A stretch of DNA of 64,000 bases from Pratylenchus scribneri. Taxonomy: Eukaryota; Nematoda; Chromadorea; Rhabditida; Pratylenchidae. Shown here piece after piece: positions 38,501 through 49,392 of this stretch; positions within the stretch are counted from its first letter, which is position 1, and each line of letters opens with the position of its first letter. The DNA is taken from positions 3,493,408 through 3,557,407 of the forward strand of contig JAQSEB010000047.1 of the NCBI GenBank assembly GCA_030063045.1. Direction: 5' to 3'. Under the pieces are notes generated by a model. It saw only the letters and a program-made list of their open reading frames with translations. It searched no databases and had not been told where the DNA came from. The position numbers and the translations under genes were made by a program.

Positions 38501-40556
38501 GGGAAAACAAAAACAAAACAATGTTTGGGAAAACAAAAACACAACAATGTTTGGGAAACAAAAACAAAACAATGTTTGGGAAAACAAAAACAAAACAATG
38601 TTTGGGAAAACAAAAACAAAACAATGTTTGGGAAAACAAAAACACAACAATGTTTGGGAAACAAAAACAAAACAATGTTTGGGAAAACAAAAACAAAACA
38701 ATGTTTGGGAAAACAAAAACAAAACAATGTTTGGGAAAACAAAAACACAACAATGTTTGGGAAACAAAAACAAAACAATGTTTGGGAAAACAAAAACAAA
38801 ACAATGTTTGGAAAACAAAAACAAAACAATGTTTGGGAAACAAAAACAAAACAATGTTTGGGAAAACAAAAACAAAACAATGTTTGGGAAACAAAAACAA
38901 AACAATGTTTGGGAAAACAAAAACAAAACAATGTTTGGGAAACAAAAACAAAACAATGTTTGGGAAAACAAAAACAAAACTATGTTTGGGAAAACAAAAC
39001 AAAACATGTTTGGGAAACAAAAACAAAACAATGTTTGGGAAACAAAAACAAAACAATGTTTGGGAAAACAAAAACAAAACAATGTTTGGGAAACAAAAAC
39101 AAAACAATGTTTGGGAAACAAAAACAAAACAATGTTTGGGAAAACAAAAACAAAACAATGTTTGGGAAACAAAAACAAAACAATGTTTGGGAAAACAAAA
39201 ACAAAACAATGTTTGGGAAACAAAAACAAAACAATGTTTGGGAAAACAAAAACAAAACTATGTTTGGGAAAACAAAACAAAACATGTTTGGGAAACAAAA
39301 ACAAAACAATGTTTGGGAAAACAAAAACACAACAATGTTTGGGAAACAAAAACAAAACAATGTTTGGGAAAACAAAAACAAAACTATGTTTGGGAAAACA
39401 AAACAAAACATGTTTGGGAAAACAAAAACAAAACAATGTTTGGGAAAACAAAAACACAACAATGTTTGGGAAAACAAAAACAAAACAATGTTTGGGAAAA
39501 CAAAAACACAACAATGTTTGGGAAACAAAAACAAAACAATGTTTGGGAAAACAAAAACAAAACAATGTTTGGGAAAACAAAAACAAAACAATGTTTGGGA
39601 AAACAAAAACACAACAATGTTTGGGAAACAAAAACAAAACAATGTTTGGGAAAACAAAAACAAAACAATGTTTGGGAAAACAAAAACAAAACAATGTTTG
39701 GGAAAACAAAAACACAACAATGTTTGGGAAACAAAAACAAAACAATGTTTGGGAAAACAAAAACACAACAATGTTTGGGAAACAAAAACAAAACAATGTT
39801 TGGGAAAACAAAAACAAAACAATGTTTGGGAAAACAAAAACAAAACAATGTTTGGGAAAACAAAAACACAACAATGTTTGGGAAACAAAAACAAAACAAT
39901 GTTTGGGAAAACAAAAACAAAACAATGTTTGGGAAACAAAAACAAAACAATGTTTGGGAAAACAAAAACACAACAATGTTTGGGAAACAAAAACAAAACA
40001 ATGTTTGGGAAAACAAAAACAAAACAATGTTTGGGAAACAAAAACAAAACAATGTTTGGGAAAACAAAAACACAACAATGTTTGGGAAAACAAAAACACA
40101 ACAATGTTTGGGAAAACAAAAACATAACAATGTTTGGGAAAATAAAAACATAACAATGTTTGGGAAAACAAAAACCAAATAATGTTTGGGAAAACAAAAA
40201 CATAACAATGTTTGAGAAAACAAAAACATAACAATGTTTGGGAAAACAAAAACATAACAATGTTTGGGAAAACAAAAACAAAACTATGTTTGGGAAAACA
40301 AAACAAAACATGTTTGGGAAAACAAAAACAAAACAATGTTTGGGAAAACAAAAACATAACAATGTTTGGGAAAACAAAAACAAAACAATGTTTGGGAAAA
40401 CAAAAACAAAACAATGTTTGGGAAACAAAAACAAAACAATGTTTGGGAAAACAAAAACATAACAATGTTTGGGAAAACAAAAACAAAACAATGTTTGGGA
40501 AAACAAAAACAAAACAATGTTTGGGAAAACAAAAACATAAAATGTTTGGGTGAAAT
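26503..40556. repeat. 14-kb satellite array, ~26-bp unit with ~3.9-kb higher-order repeats
   Basis: The unit is ACAATGTTTGGGAAAACAAA plus AACAAA, with 25-bp (GGGAAACAAA) and shorter (AAAACAAAACATG) variants and CACAACAATG / CATAACAATG / CTATG subtypes, roughly 540-550 copies in all. Identical stop-free frames recur at 28468, 32381 and 36354, and at 28064, 31977 and 35950, which means offsets of 3,913 and 3,973 bp. The private variant GTTTGGAAAAC (missing a G) occurs at about 34889 and again at about 38810. The frames of up to 3,086 aa on either strand (repeats of MFGKTKT/NNVWENK or FLFSQT/CFCFPKH) arise because the unit has few stops and its length is not a multiple of three. I see no evidence for a real protein. 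Confidence 0.97.
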
Positions 40557-40628
40557 AAAAATACATTTGTTTGGATGACCTGACGAAGGTTTTTTCCAAT
40601 TTTTAATCCAAATTTAATTCGAATTGGC

Positions 40629-42193
40629 ATGCATTTGAACCATTTTGTCCACAATTGCCCCGTATTAGGAATCACTCAGATTTACACCGCACTTTATTTA
40701 GAAATTTTCTTCACACGAGGAATATTTAATTTGTTATTAATTCCATACCATATAGGGCAGCACATTTATTCGAATCAATCTGGCTATTTGAGTGGAACAT
40801 CGTTGACATTAATGGCCACAAAAATTTGCATTTTATATCAAACTGGGGATTTATTACGCAACATGGTAAAAAATGTAAATTTGGAAAATATTTAATGAAT
40901 TTAGGCCATGGCCAAAACCATTGCTTTTGGAGGAATTAATGCCGAAAGAGATAGTGGAAAAGTATAAAATTAAACTGGAATATTGGGAGCCGACACGGAT
41001 TGAAAAGGATGGGGAAATGATGCCAATAATAACGGCAATGTTCCCAGAGGGAAATTCGGCATTCAATGTGAATGAAATGAGCCGAAAAGTGATTAAATCA
41101 AAAATGGAAAAAGGTAAGATGAAGCCTGGGATTCATCCGATTTTAATAATTTAAGCCTATCAAATGATTGTTGAAAATGAGGAGAATGGCAGGAGCAACA
41201 ATTTTTGGAAGGAACAATTTTTTGGAGAATTTGATTATGAAAACTATTTTGAGAATTTCTTATTGATTATTTGTTCAGCTGAAAATTTAAAGAATTCAAC
41301 GTGCGGATGGATTAAAACCAAAATTCGTCATATTTTGTCAGATTGGGTGGATAAAAGTAAATTTGAGGGAATTGGTGAGGTGGAATTGAAAAATGTGTTG
41401 GAAGAATATCAAATTATGACAAATTTTGAGCGGAAAGGAGAATGCGTCAAAATAGAAAGGTGGGTCGATGCATTGGATGTATTAATGGAAAAATATTAAT
41501 TTACAAAAAAAAATGACTGAATTTACAAAAATTCTTTCGGGTCGATTGGCAATAACAAAGTATTAGGGCTCATCAGGGTTAGATTCTCAGGGCAGGATGG
41601 GATTAGGGGCTAGAGACCAAGGTTTAGGGAATCTTAAAGAAATTTGATTTGGCCAAGTTATATGGCCTCAATAATATAATAATTTTCGACACGAAAGAAT
41701 TTATGTAAATTTAGTCATTTTTTGTAAATTAATATAGATCCATTAAATAATTTATTATTCCATAATTTAGGCATGAATGTGTTGGCTGGCTTGTTGGATT
41801 AAATTTTAAATCAAATTTAAAGAAAAATCATAAACTGAAATTTTTGGAAGATTTGAATGAAATATTCATTAATCCAATATATAATTATTCCAGAAAAACA
41901 CACAAAATGGAAATATTCCATTCAACGAGTGGGTAATTGAAGGAAAAGTAAGTAAAATATTTTTAAAAATTTTTAAAAAAATATTATTTTAGTATTTCTT
42001 CATTCATTTTGGAGAAAAAATTGCGGAATTAAAATTGAAAGGAAAACAAAAAATGGAACAACCAAAAAATCGACCTTTAAATCCAAATGCCGAACCATAT
42101 TTTCCGCAATATATAGTTCAACAATGGATGTCCGAATTTTATTCCACATATTCTTATTATTATCCACAACAATTCTATTATCATTTATTCTGA
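40629..42193 (+). CDS. unrecognised multi-exon gene with PAM2-like motif
   Basis: I do not recognise this family. The clearest coding blocks are 40905-41113 (PWPKPLLLEELMPKEI..., 69 aa), joined by a 42-bp intron to 41156-41499 (ending ...DALDVLMEKY), and 41998-42193. An upstream open block from ATG 40629 (MHLNHFVHNC...) is plausible, but only a donor near 40802 keeps frame. Instead of stopping at 41499, a good donor at 41372 (GTGAGG) could splice to 41896-41948 and then 41998-42193. That would add FFIHFGEKIAEL and a C-terminus with RPLNPNAEPYFP and an aromatic-rich end (SYYYPQQFYYHLF). LNPNAEPYFP resembles the PAM2 motif that binds the MLLE domain of poly(A)-binding protein, with Tyr in place of the usual Phe. 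Exon joining is uncertain. The gene directly follows the satellite. Confidence 0.45.
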
Positions 42194-43920
42194 TAAAATG
42201 ATATTGATTTGATTATCTTGTCGTGTTTACTTAGTCTTTAGTTAGTGTAAATGCCAATTTATAGTTCCGCTAATCGGTACTAAAATTAAGTTTAGTTCGG
42301 GGCTATATTGGGCCTAAGCTCTCGCCCCGGGCAGCCCCCAATAGCCCAAGAATGGGGATGGTTTAGTTTAATTTGACTTAGTAAATATATTTATTTATTG
42401 TGCGGAAAAATGTGATAACAGAACGTCGTAAAATATGTTGGGGAAGTGGGCGAAAAAGTCAACCTTTAATGGGGAATTGGGTTGTTAAAAAGGCAGATTG
42501 GGGCAATGTTTGATTGATAGGGTGATGGGGAGAGTAGGCAAAAAGTGGGGGTACAGTAGGATGAATAGTAATAGCCCTTATGCATGACAACAACTGTAAT
42601 TATTTTTCATTTCTGTCAGATTGCCCCTTCAGCTGTCCGAAAATGCGGCATAAGGAAGACAACCAAACGGCAAAATAATCAACAAATCTTACCAACTTTA
42701 AATTAGAAAAAGCCTTTATTAAGGTGAAATATCCGATTAATAATTAGGTCAATGAGTTTTCCATCCTTGTGAATGAATAGAAATGAATGTATAAAAATTG
42801 ATGGCAAAAATGGCATATTTTCTTGAAATTCTCATGAATTCCTCATTCTTGATCGAATTTCTGACTCATAAGTCATAATAATATGGATGAGAACAGTGAA
42901 TCCAAAGGGAATTAATGTAACAAATTTCTTCCAAATTTTTCTTTACCGCAAGCTGGAACCTAAAAGCGAGAGTGTACGACCGCTTTATCCAAAAAATATA
43001 GCTACTTGCTAATGATAGCACAAACACGAGTCTAGCAGCAGGATGCCATCATGACCACTCTATTTTGGGCATTGGCCAACCAACCTATTACCACCACGCA
43101 CCACCCATCACATCACTTGGGTTTGGAATCAAAGTGCGGTTAGAAGTTAGAACTTAAATCAGTAGATAAATAATGAACCAATCATCAATCCTTCTGAATT
43201 TGCCTTGGGCATATTCATCCACCAATTGATTCCATAGAGGCTTCAATGTTTTTGTAAAAGAAATAAATGCATTGAGTTGGGATTTAATTTTCAAAGTCAA
43301 ACATTATATTTGCGATTTATTTAGGATATTTAAATAAACATGATTTTTAAGCATTATTTTGTCAACAAATTCTCTGCCATTGCCACACATTTTATGGTTT
43401 ATTTGTCAATATGAATACCGGAAAAGGGTGCGGATGCGGAGGGTAATTGGCGCCACTTCACAGGTCCATTGAGCGAGTCGACTTGTTTTTGTGGCACTCA
43501 AATCCAGAGCTCTGCTTGGCCCTCTCCCAATTTAGCCACCATCGTTCACCAGCAGCGCACCTAATCTATTATGAGGGAAGGAAATGGACGAATGAAAAGT
43601 GAAAGAAATGGACTCTGATTTTATCTTTCGAGGCTTGTTTGGCCAATAAAAAAATGAAAGGGAAATGGATTTGAGAAGAAGGGGGATATCATATGCATTT
43701 CATTTCTAGTTGATGAGGATGAGAAGGGAGAAATTGCCTCCGGATTCCGGATCCACAATATTCTAGAGCAAAACACAAATAAGCAGATAGTCCATATTAA
43801 AACCTACTAATATTATCCATAACAAATAAAAAATATATGCATAAAAGAAGGTAAATTCATCCATCTCTTCATCATTTAAAATTTTCCCAAAAATTATCAA
43901 ATTAATTCCAAATTATAAAA
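42194..43920. other. intergenic upstream of the GSS-like gene, with dispersed repeat copy 2
   Basis: 42290-42600 is the second copy of the dispersed repeat seen at 23330-23640. Beyond it, 42950-43790 is less AT-rich and lacks an ORF with recognisable content. It could hold the promoter of the secreted GSS-like gene starting at 43921. Confidence 0.5.
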
Positions 43921-45069
43921 ATGTTCCCACTTCATCCGAAATTTTCCCTTCTGTTAATAATGATCAATTTTGGATTTGGTATATTAAAATAATTAATATT
44001 TTAATTAAATTTAATTCAAGCTGGGGCGGAATTAGGGCGATTGGCCAAAGAAAAAGGGCAATATGCAAATGTTGTGCTAGTCACAATCCCGGAGAGCCCA
44101 AAACGAATTCGTTTGGATGAGAATGATGGACACCTTTATGTGGATGGGAATAAACGAGTGGGATTGGTATATATGTCCGTGGGGTTATTGCCAAAACATT
44201 GGAAAACGGAGGAGGAATGGGAAACCCGATTCAAGATGGAACAATCCAATGCCATCATTTCACCTAATATTCGGGCACAATTGGCGGGCACCAAACGGAT
44301 TCAGCAGGTCACTGACCCAATTACTTCATTTCCTTCAACATTAATTTAGTTGTTGGCAATGCCAAATGCACTTGAGCGATTTTTTAATCCAAATTTGGAG
44401 GGTCACAAAATTGAAGCGATAAGAAAAACATTTGTCAAACTTTGGGGCTTGGAAAAAGATGATGAAAAGACGAAAAAAGTCTTGGCCGAAGTAGATGAAA
44501 AACCTGAAAATTTTGTGTTGAAAGAGCAATTGGGCGCGGGAAAGGGGAATCATTTTGGCGAAGATATAAAGAAAATGTTAAATAAAATGACAATAAAAGA
44601 ACGCAGTGCCTACACATTGATGGAGAAAATACGGCCTATTTCAGTAAAGGTAGCAATTTGTTATTATTTATTTATTTATTATTTTATTTACTATAGAATT
44701 ATATGCGACGTCCATTTCACCCTCAAGCCACCTTGCACGATGTGAACAGCGAATTGAGCATTTTTGGAACATATTTGGGCAAAGGCGATTTCGACGTCAA
44801 AATAGCGAAACCAAACCGAGGCAAGAAAATATTCAACCGAACTGACGGATTTTATGTTCGTAGCAAGGTATGTTGTGCTATTTTTAGAATTATTTTAGGA
44901 AAATTTTACATATCAAAGAATTTTTAATTTAATATTTATTTAGCTCTCCAATTCTGACCAAGGCGGCATGTCTTCGGGCCATGGTTTTCAGGATTCTGTG
45001 CTCCTTTTCCCTGAAAGTAAATTCTTCCAACCTACTGCTGCTGGAATTGGAATTGGAAGCAATAAATGA
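43921..45069 (+). CDS. secreted glutathione-synthetase-like protein, internally deleted
   Basis: Exons 43921-43978, 44021-44307, 44350-44649, 44697-44867 and 44944-45069 give 313 aa. The N-terminus (MFPLHPKFSLLLIMINFGFA) is a probable signal peptide. The rest aligns with the C-terminal part of eukaryotic glutathione synthetase: SNAIISPNIRAQLAGTKRIQQ-type block, NALERFF, LWGLE, FVLK, YTLMEKIRP, ELSIFGTYL and a final GG-containing loop. Compared with the minus-strand copy (47076-49392), the DNA for about 260 residues of N-terminal and central domain is missing. Exon 2 fuses CTGGGGCG (start of full-length exon 2) to CGATTGGCC (full-length exon 6). The ATP-binding glycine loop reads LGAGKGN (176-182) instead of REGGGNN. 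GSH synthesis is therefore unlikely. By analogy with GS-like effectors of cyst nematodes, a secreted role in the host plant is inferred. Confidence 0.82.
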
Positions 45070-45319
45070 GGAACAAAGCATGTGAAAATGATTTTTACTG
45101 TAAATTATTTATTTTTAGAATTCATTTAATTTCGATGTTTCAATTTTTATTATAATTTTATAAAAATATTTGGGAAAATGAATATGTAGAAATATTTTAT
45201 GGAGTTTATTCATTGATATAATTATAGTAGCATAGTAATGTCGGAGTTATTTTTCTCCAAAATCAATCACAAATCTTACGGAAAAATTTAACTAATAAAG
45301 CAACCAAGCCGCCACTAAT

Positions 45320-45930
45320 GAATCTAACTGAAGAAATTTGGGATCGGGCCAAAACGCCGGCGAGGAATTGAGACGTGCCTATTTGGCACATTTACAATTC
45401 CGAATGTGAAGAATGATCTGGGGAAGCGAGCGTTTTTAGACTTGGGGAAAATTCGATGTTCGAACCTTCGAACCTATATTAATAAGAGAGAAAATAAGAT
45501 GAGGCCCATAAATGAGATGAGGCCCATTATGTTCACGGTCACGGGCATAGCTGCTTACTTCCTTCTTTCCATCTACTTCCTTTGGAAGGCGTGCGTTTGT
45601 GAGAATTGGGACTTGAATATTCATTTGAATTAAGTGAGATCCACTAAAGAAAGCGCGCAAGGATGATCCCATCTTATATTGATCATTTCTAAAAGTGTCG
45701 ATTATTGGCCAAAAAGGTTTCGTTATGTTCATTCTGTACACTCAATGGCTCAAATAAATGTGTTTTCATTGCCCATTTCCGTTGTTTTCCAATAAGTATC
45801 ATTCTAATCATATGTTGTTTATTAAAATGCCATCCATTTGGATCGTTTGGCCAAATTCCGCACGGTCATAACCGGTTTGTATTGGATAATCGTGAGTCGG
45901 TGCTGGTATTGGAACTACTTGCTTTTTAAT
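45320..45930 (+). repeat. duplicated segment, copy a
   Basis: Directly repeated at 49608-50404, very similar from TGAAGAAATTTGGGATCGGG through GAGATGAGGCCCATTATG and again around TTGTATTGGATAATC. Copy a includes a short open frame (45406-45633) ending in a hydrophobic segment (FTVTGIAAYFLLSIYFLW). The equivalent frame in copy b is altered by indels. It could be a broken small membrane-protein gene or just a duplicated spacer. I do not recognise it. Confidence 0.7.
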
Positions 45931-45934
45931 TCCG

Positions 45935-46865
45935 TCTGAATAAAAACACATTTTAATACCGCTTGGATGAAAACACATTTTAATTCCGTCTTTATGAAAA
46001 CACATTTTAATTCCGTCTTTATGAAAACAAATTTTAATTCCGTCTTAACACATTTTAATTCCGCCTGGTGAAAACACATTTTAATTCCGTCTGGTGAAAA
46101 CACATTTTAATTCCGCCTGGTGAAAACACATTTTAATTCAACCTGGATGAAACACATTTTAATTCCGCCTCTATGAAAACACATTTTAATTCCGCCTCTA
46201 TGAAAACACATTTTAATTCCGCCTCTATGAAAACACATTTTAATTCCGTCTTTATGAAAAAACATTTTAATTCCGCCAGGTGAAAATACATTTTAATTCC
46301 GCCTCTATGAAAACACATTTTAATTCCGCCTCTATGAAAACACATTTTAATTCCGTCTTTATGAAAACAAATTTTAATTCCGTCTTAACACATTTTAATT
46401 CCGTCTGGTGAAAACACATTTTAATTCCGCCTGGTGAAAACACATTTTAATTCCGCCTGGTGAAAACACATTTTAATTCAACCTGGATGAAACACATTTT
46501 AATTCCGCCTCTATGAAAACACATTTTAATTCCGCCTCTATGAAAACACATTTTAATTCCGCCTCTATGAAAACACATTTTAATTCCGTCTTTATGAAAA
46601 CACATTTTAATTCCGCCAGGTGAAAATACATTTTAATTCCGCCTCTATGAAAACACATTTTAATTCCGCCTCTATGAAAACACATTTTAATTCCGCCTGC
46701 TGGTGAAAACACATTTTAATTCCGCCTGGATGAAACACATTTTAATTCCGCCTGCTGGTGAAAACACATTTTAATTCCGCCTGCTGGTGAAAACACATTT
46801 TAATTCCGCCTGGATGAAACACATTTTAATTCCGCCTGCTGGTGAAAACACATTTTAATTCCACC
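45935..46865. repeat. 27-bp minisatellite with TTTTAATTCCGCCT core
   Basis: Tandem units of TTCCGCCTCTATGAAAACAC plus ATTTTAA (27 bp), with shorter variants (CTGGTGAAAAC, CTGGATGAAAC, TCTTAACAC). A block of several hundred bp is itself repeated within the array: 46010-46345 resembles 46365-46700. Minus-strand frames reading FHRGGIKMC are repeat artefacts. The array lies between the two inverted GSS-like genes. Confidence 0.96.
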
Positions 46866-47075
46866 GTATTTCCCTTTACACTTTATCGAACGATTGCAAT
46901 AAATAAATTATACAATATGTGAGTATAAGAAATTTAAATTAAATTTAAAAAATAGATGTAATGTATGGGAATATAATCATTATCATTATAGAGTGAAATT
47001 TGATTTTTCACAGAATTATATACATCCAAATTTAAATTCATTTATCCATAAATCTCTTCGCATAATTCGAAAGTT

Positions 47076-49392
47076 TCAATGAATATTCCGAAAATTTTTC
47101 TCCGGGAACAGAAGTAAGGAATCAAGGAAACCAGAGCCATTAGTCAGGCCGCCTTGATCAGAAGAAGTGTGCTGAAAAGCAAAATAGGAGGCAATGATTT
47201 GAGGCTAATAAGAGTATATTTTTCTATAGAAAATTTAAATTTTTGTATTTGCCCCAAAACGTATGTATCTCATATTTTGGTATCCTGTATATAATTCAAG
47301 GCGGATTTTATCTTATTGTAAACTTTTGTAAAAAATGTTTATTTACCTTGCTTCGAACCAAATAACCATCCGTGCGATTGAAAATTTTTTCATGCTTCGA
47401 TTCGATCCCCGTATTTTGACATCAAATTCGGCTTTACCCAAATATGTTCCAAAAATGCTCAATTCGCTGTTCACATCGTGCAAGGTGGCCTCAGGGTGAA
47501 ATGGACGTCGCATATAATTCTATAGTAAATAAAATAATAAATAAATAAATAATAACAAATTGCTACCTTTACTGAAATAGGCCGTATTTTCTCCATCAAT
47601 GTGTAGGCACTGCGTTCTTTTATTGTCATTTTATTTAACATTTTCTTTATATCTTCGCCAAAATGATTCCCCTTTCCCGCGCCCAATTGCTCTTTCAACA
47701 CAAAATTTTCAGGATTTTCATCTACTTCGGCCAAGACTTTTTTTGTCTTTTCATCATCTTTTTCCAAGCCCCAAAGTTTGACAAATGTTTTTCTTATCGC
47801 TTCAATTTTGTGACCCTCCAAATTTGGATCAAAAAATCGCTCAAGTGCATTTGGCATTGCCAACAACTAAATTAATGTTGAAGGAAATGAAGGAATTGGG
47901 TCAGTGACCTGCTGAATCCGTTTGGTGCCCGCCAATTGTGCCCGAATATTTGGTGAAATGATGGCATTGGATCGTTCCATCTTGAATCGGGCTTCCCATT
48001 CCTCCTCCGTTTTCCAATGTTTTGGCAATAACCCCACGGACATATGCACTAGTCCCACACGTTTATTCCCATCCACATAAAGGTGTCCATCATTCTCATC
48101 CAAACGAATTCGTTTTGGGCTCTCCGGGATTGTGACTAGCACAACATTTGCATATTGCCCTTTTTCTTTGGCCAATCGTTCCAAATCAAACTAATTTAAT
48201 TAGTTTTATTAAATCAAATTAATTAATTTCGTCTACCTGCATAAATTGGCGTTGCTCAAAGGAGGCAATGGTTATAATTTGTTCATCAAAAAGGAACACA
48301 ATGACCGCTTTAGGGTCGTTGAATTCATCAGAAAATGACTTCCATGCTTCGAGCATTGCTTCAGCCATTTTAATGCTCGATTTATTTTCCAACCTTTTGC
48401 CATTAACCATTGTTGGTTGTTTTCCATAATGCAGTAATTCAATTTTGTCAAGCATTTGATGGTGCACTTCACTCATTCTCTGACCAAGACCTGGGCCACC
48501 CAATTGGCCAATGCCCACTTCCACCTGAAATTGATGAATTATATTTTTCGTTTTTAGTCACCGTCTCCGACCTGTTTCAAACTGATTGGACCATACTTCT
48601 CCACCTGATGTGTTAAATAATCTGCCCGATTGAAAATTAATGTTTTGGGTTGTCTGATTTTATGTCGGACATTTTCCATCAATTCAACTTGTTTTTTAAT
48701 CCACTCATTTGTATCCAACATAGCTTCATATGCACCAATTAGGAATTCATGGTCCAAGGTTATGCGAAAATATAATTCATTCACATATTCCTGTGTTTCC
48801 ATGGCCTGATGGAATATTTCTTCCGGGAATGGGGATGGCAACAATCCAATTGACCAGACTATTGCCAAATCATTTGGTTTAGGTGGCTCTTCCCAGAGGC
48901 CGACCAAGCCTTTTAATGAGATTATTTTATAACAATTAACAAATTTGTACATATTTTTCGGAAAAGGAAAAATACTGGGAAAATTAATCTTAAAAATTCA
49001 AATAAGAGGAAATTTTTCCATAAAATTTGTTAAAGATTTTTTAATATTGTTTCATTTTTATTTCTTAATTTTAAATTTACCAGCTGTATGGCAATAATTC
49101 ACCGCATAACTGACAAATGAATTAAATTATTTTAAGTTTATTTGCATCCAACTTACTCGGCTAATTCCCGAATCATTTCTTTGTTCTTCTCGGGAATGGC
49201 CTCGGCAATATATTCCGCAACGGAAAATGCTGAATGTTTCACCCGTTCAACTTTTTGTGGTGGATGGCCTCGAGGCGAAGACAGCATTGCCCCAGCTTGA
49301 ATAGAATTTAATTAAATTATTCATTATTTTAATATTTTACCAAATCCGAAATTTCCCAACAACAATAGGGCAATCAGAATATTTGCATTCAT
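47076..49392 (-). CDS. secreted glutathione-synthetase-like protein, full length but with a frame disruption
   Basis: Nine minus-strand exons: 49392-49341, 49295-49157, 49109-49081, 48909-48572, 48524-48237, 48190-47909, 47866-47567, 47519-47347 and 47171-47076 (about 565 codons). The start MNANILIALLLLGNFGFA is a probable signal peptide. The order then follows glutathione synthetase: IRELAEDYAVNY, an NRADY block, a VEVG block (187-190), LAGTKRIQQ, NALERFF and LMEKIRP. Family residues that bind Mg-ATP look changed: the usual E-I-N-T reads EVGI (Asn lost) and the glycine loop is LGAGKGN (437-443) without the Glu-Gly-Gly-Gly. Exon 8 is 173 nt against 171 in the plus-strand copy. The extra 2 nt near 47385-47400 throw the last exon out of frame, so the gene is a recent pseudogene, uses another donor (GTCAAA after EFD keeps frame), or contains a sequence error. 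Confidence 0.85.

Noticed and set aside
26503..40556. CRISPR-like array (short repeats with spacers)
   Set aside because: The repeats are contiguous with no unique spacers and the genome is eukaryotic, so it is a satellite.
45406..45633. Small membrane protein (ATP synthase f or complex I subunit type)
   Set aside because: The hydrophobic segment is suggestive, but the surrounding frames are broken, copy b differs by indels, and I could not match a family convincingly.
45808..46712. Minus-strand FHRGGIKMC repeat proteins
   Set aside because: Artefact of the 27-bp minisatellite, whose unit is a multiple of three.
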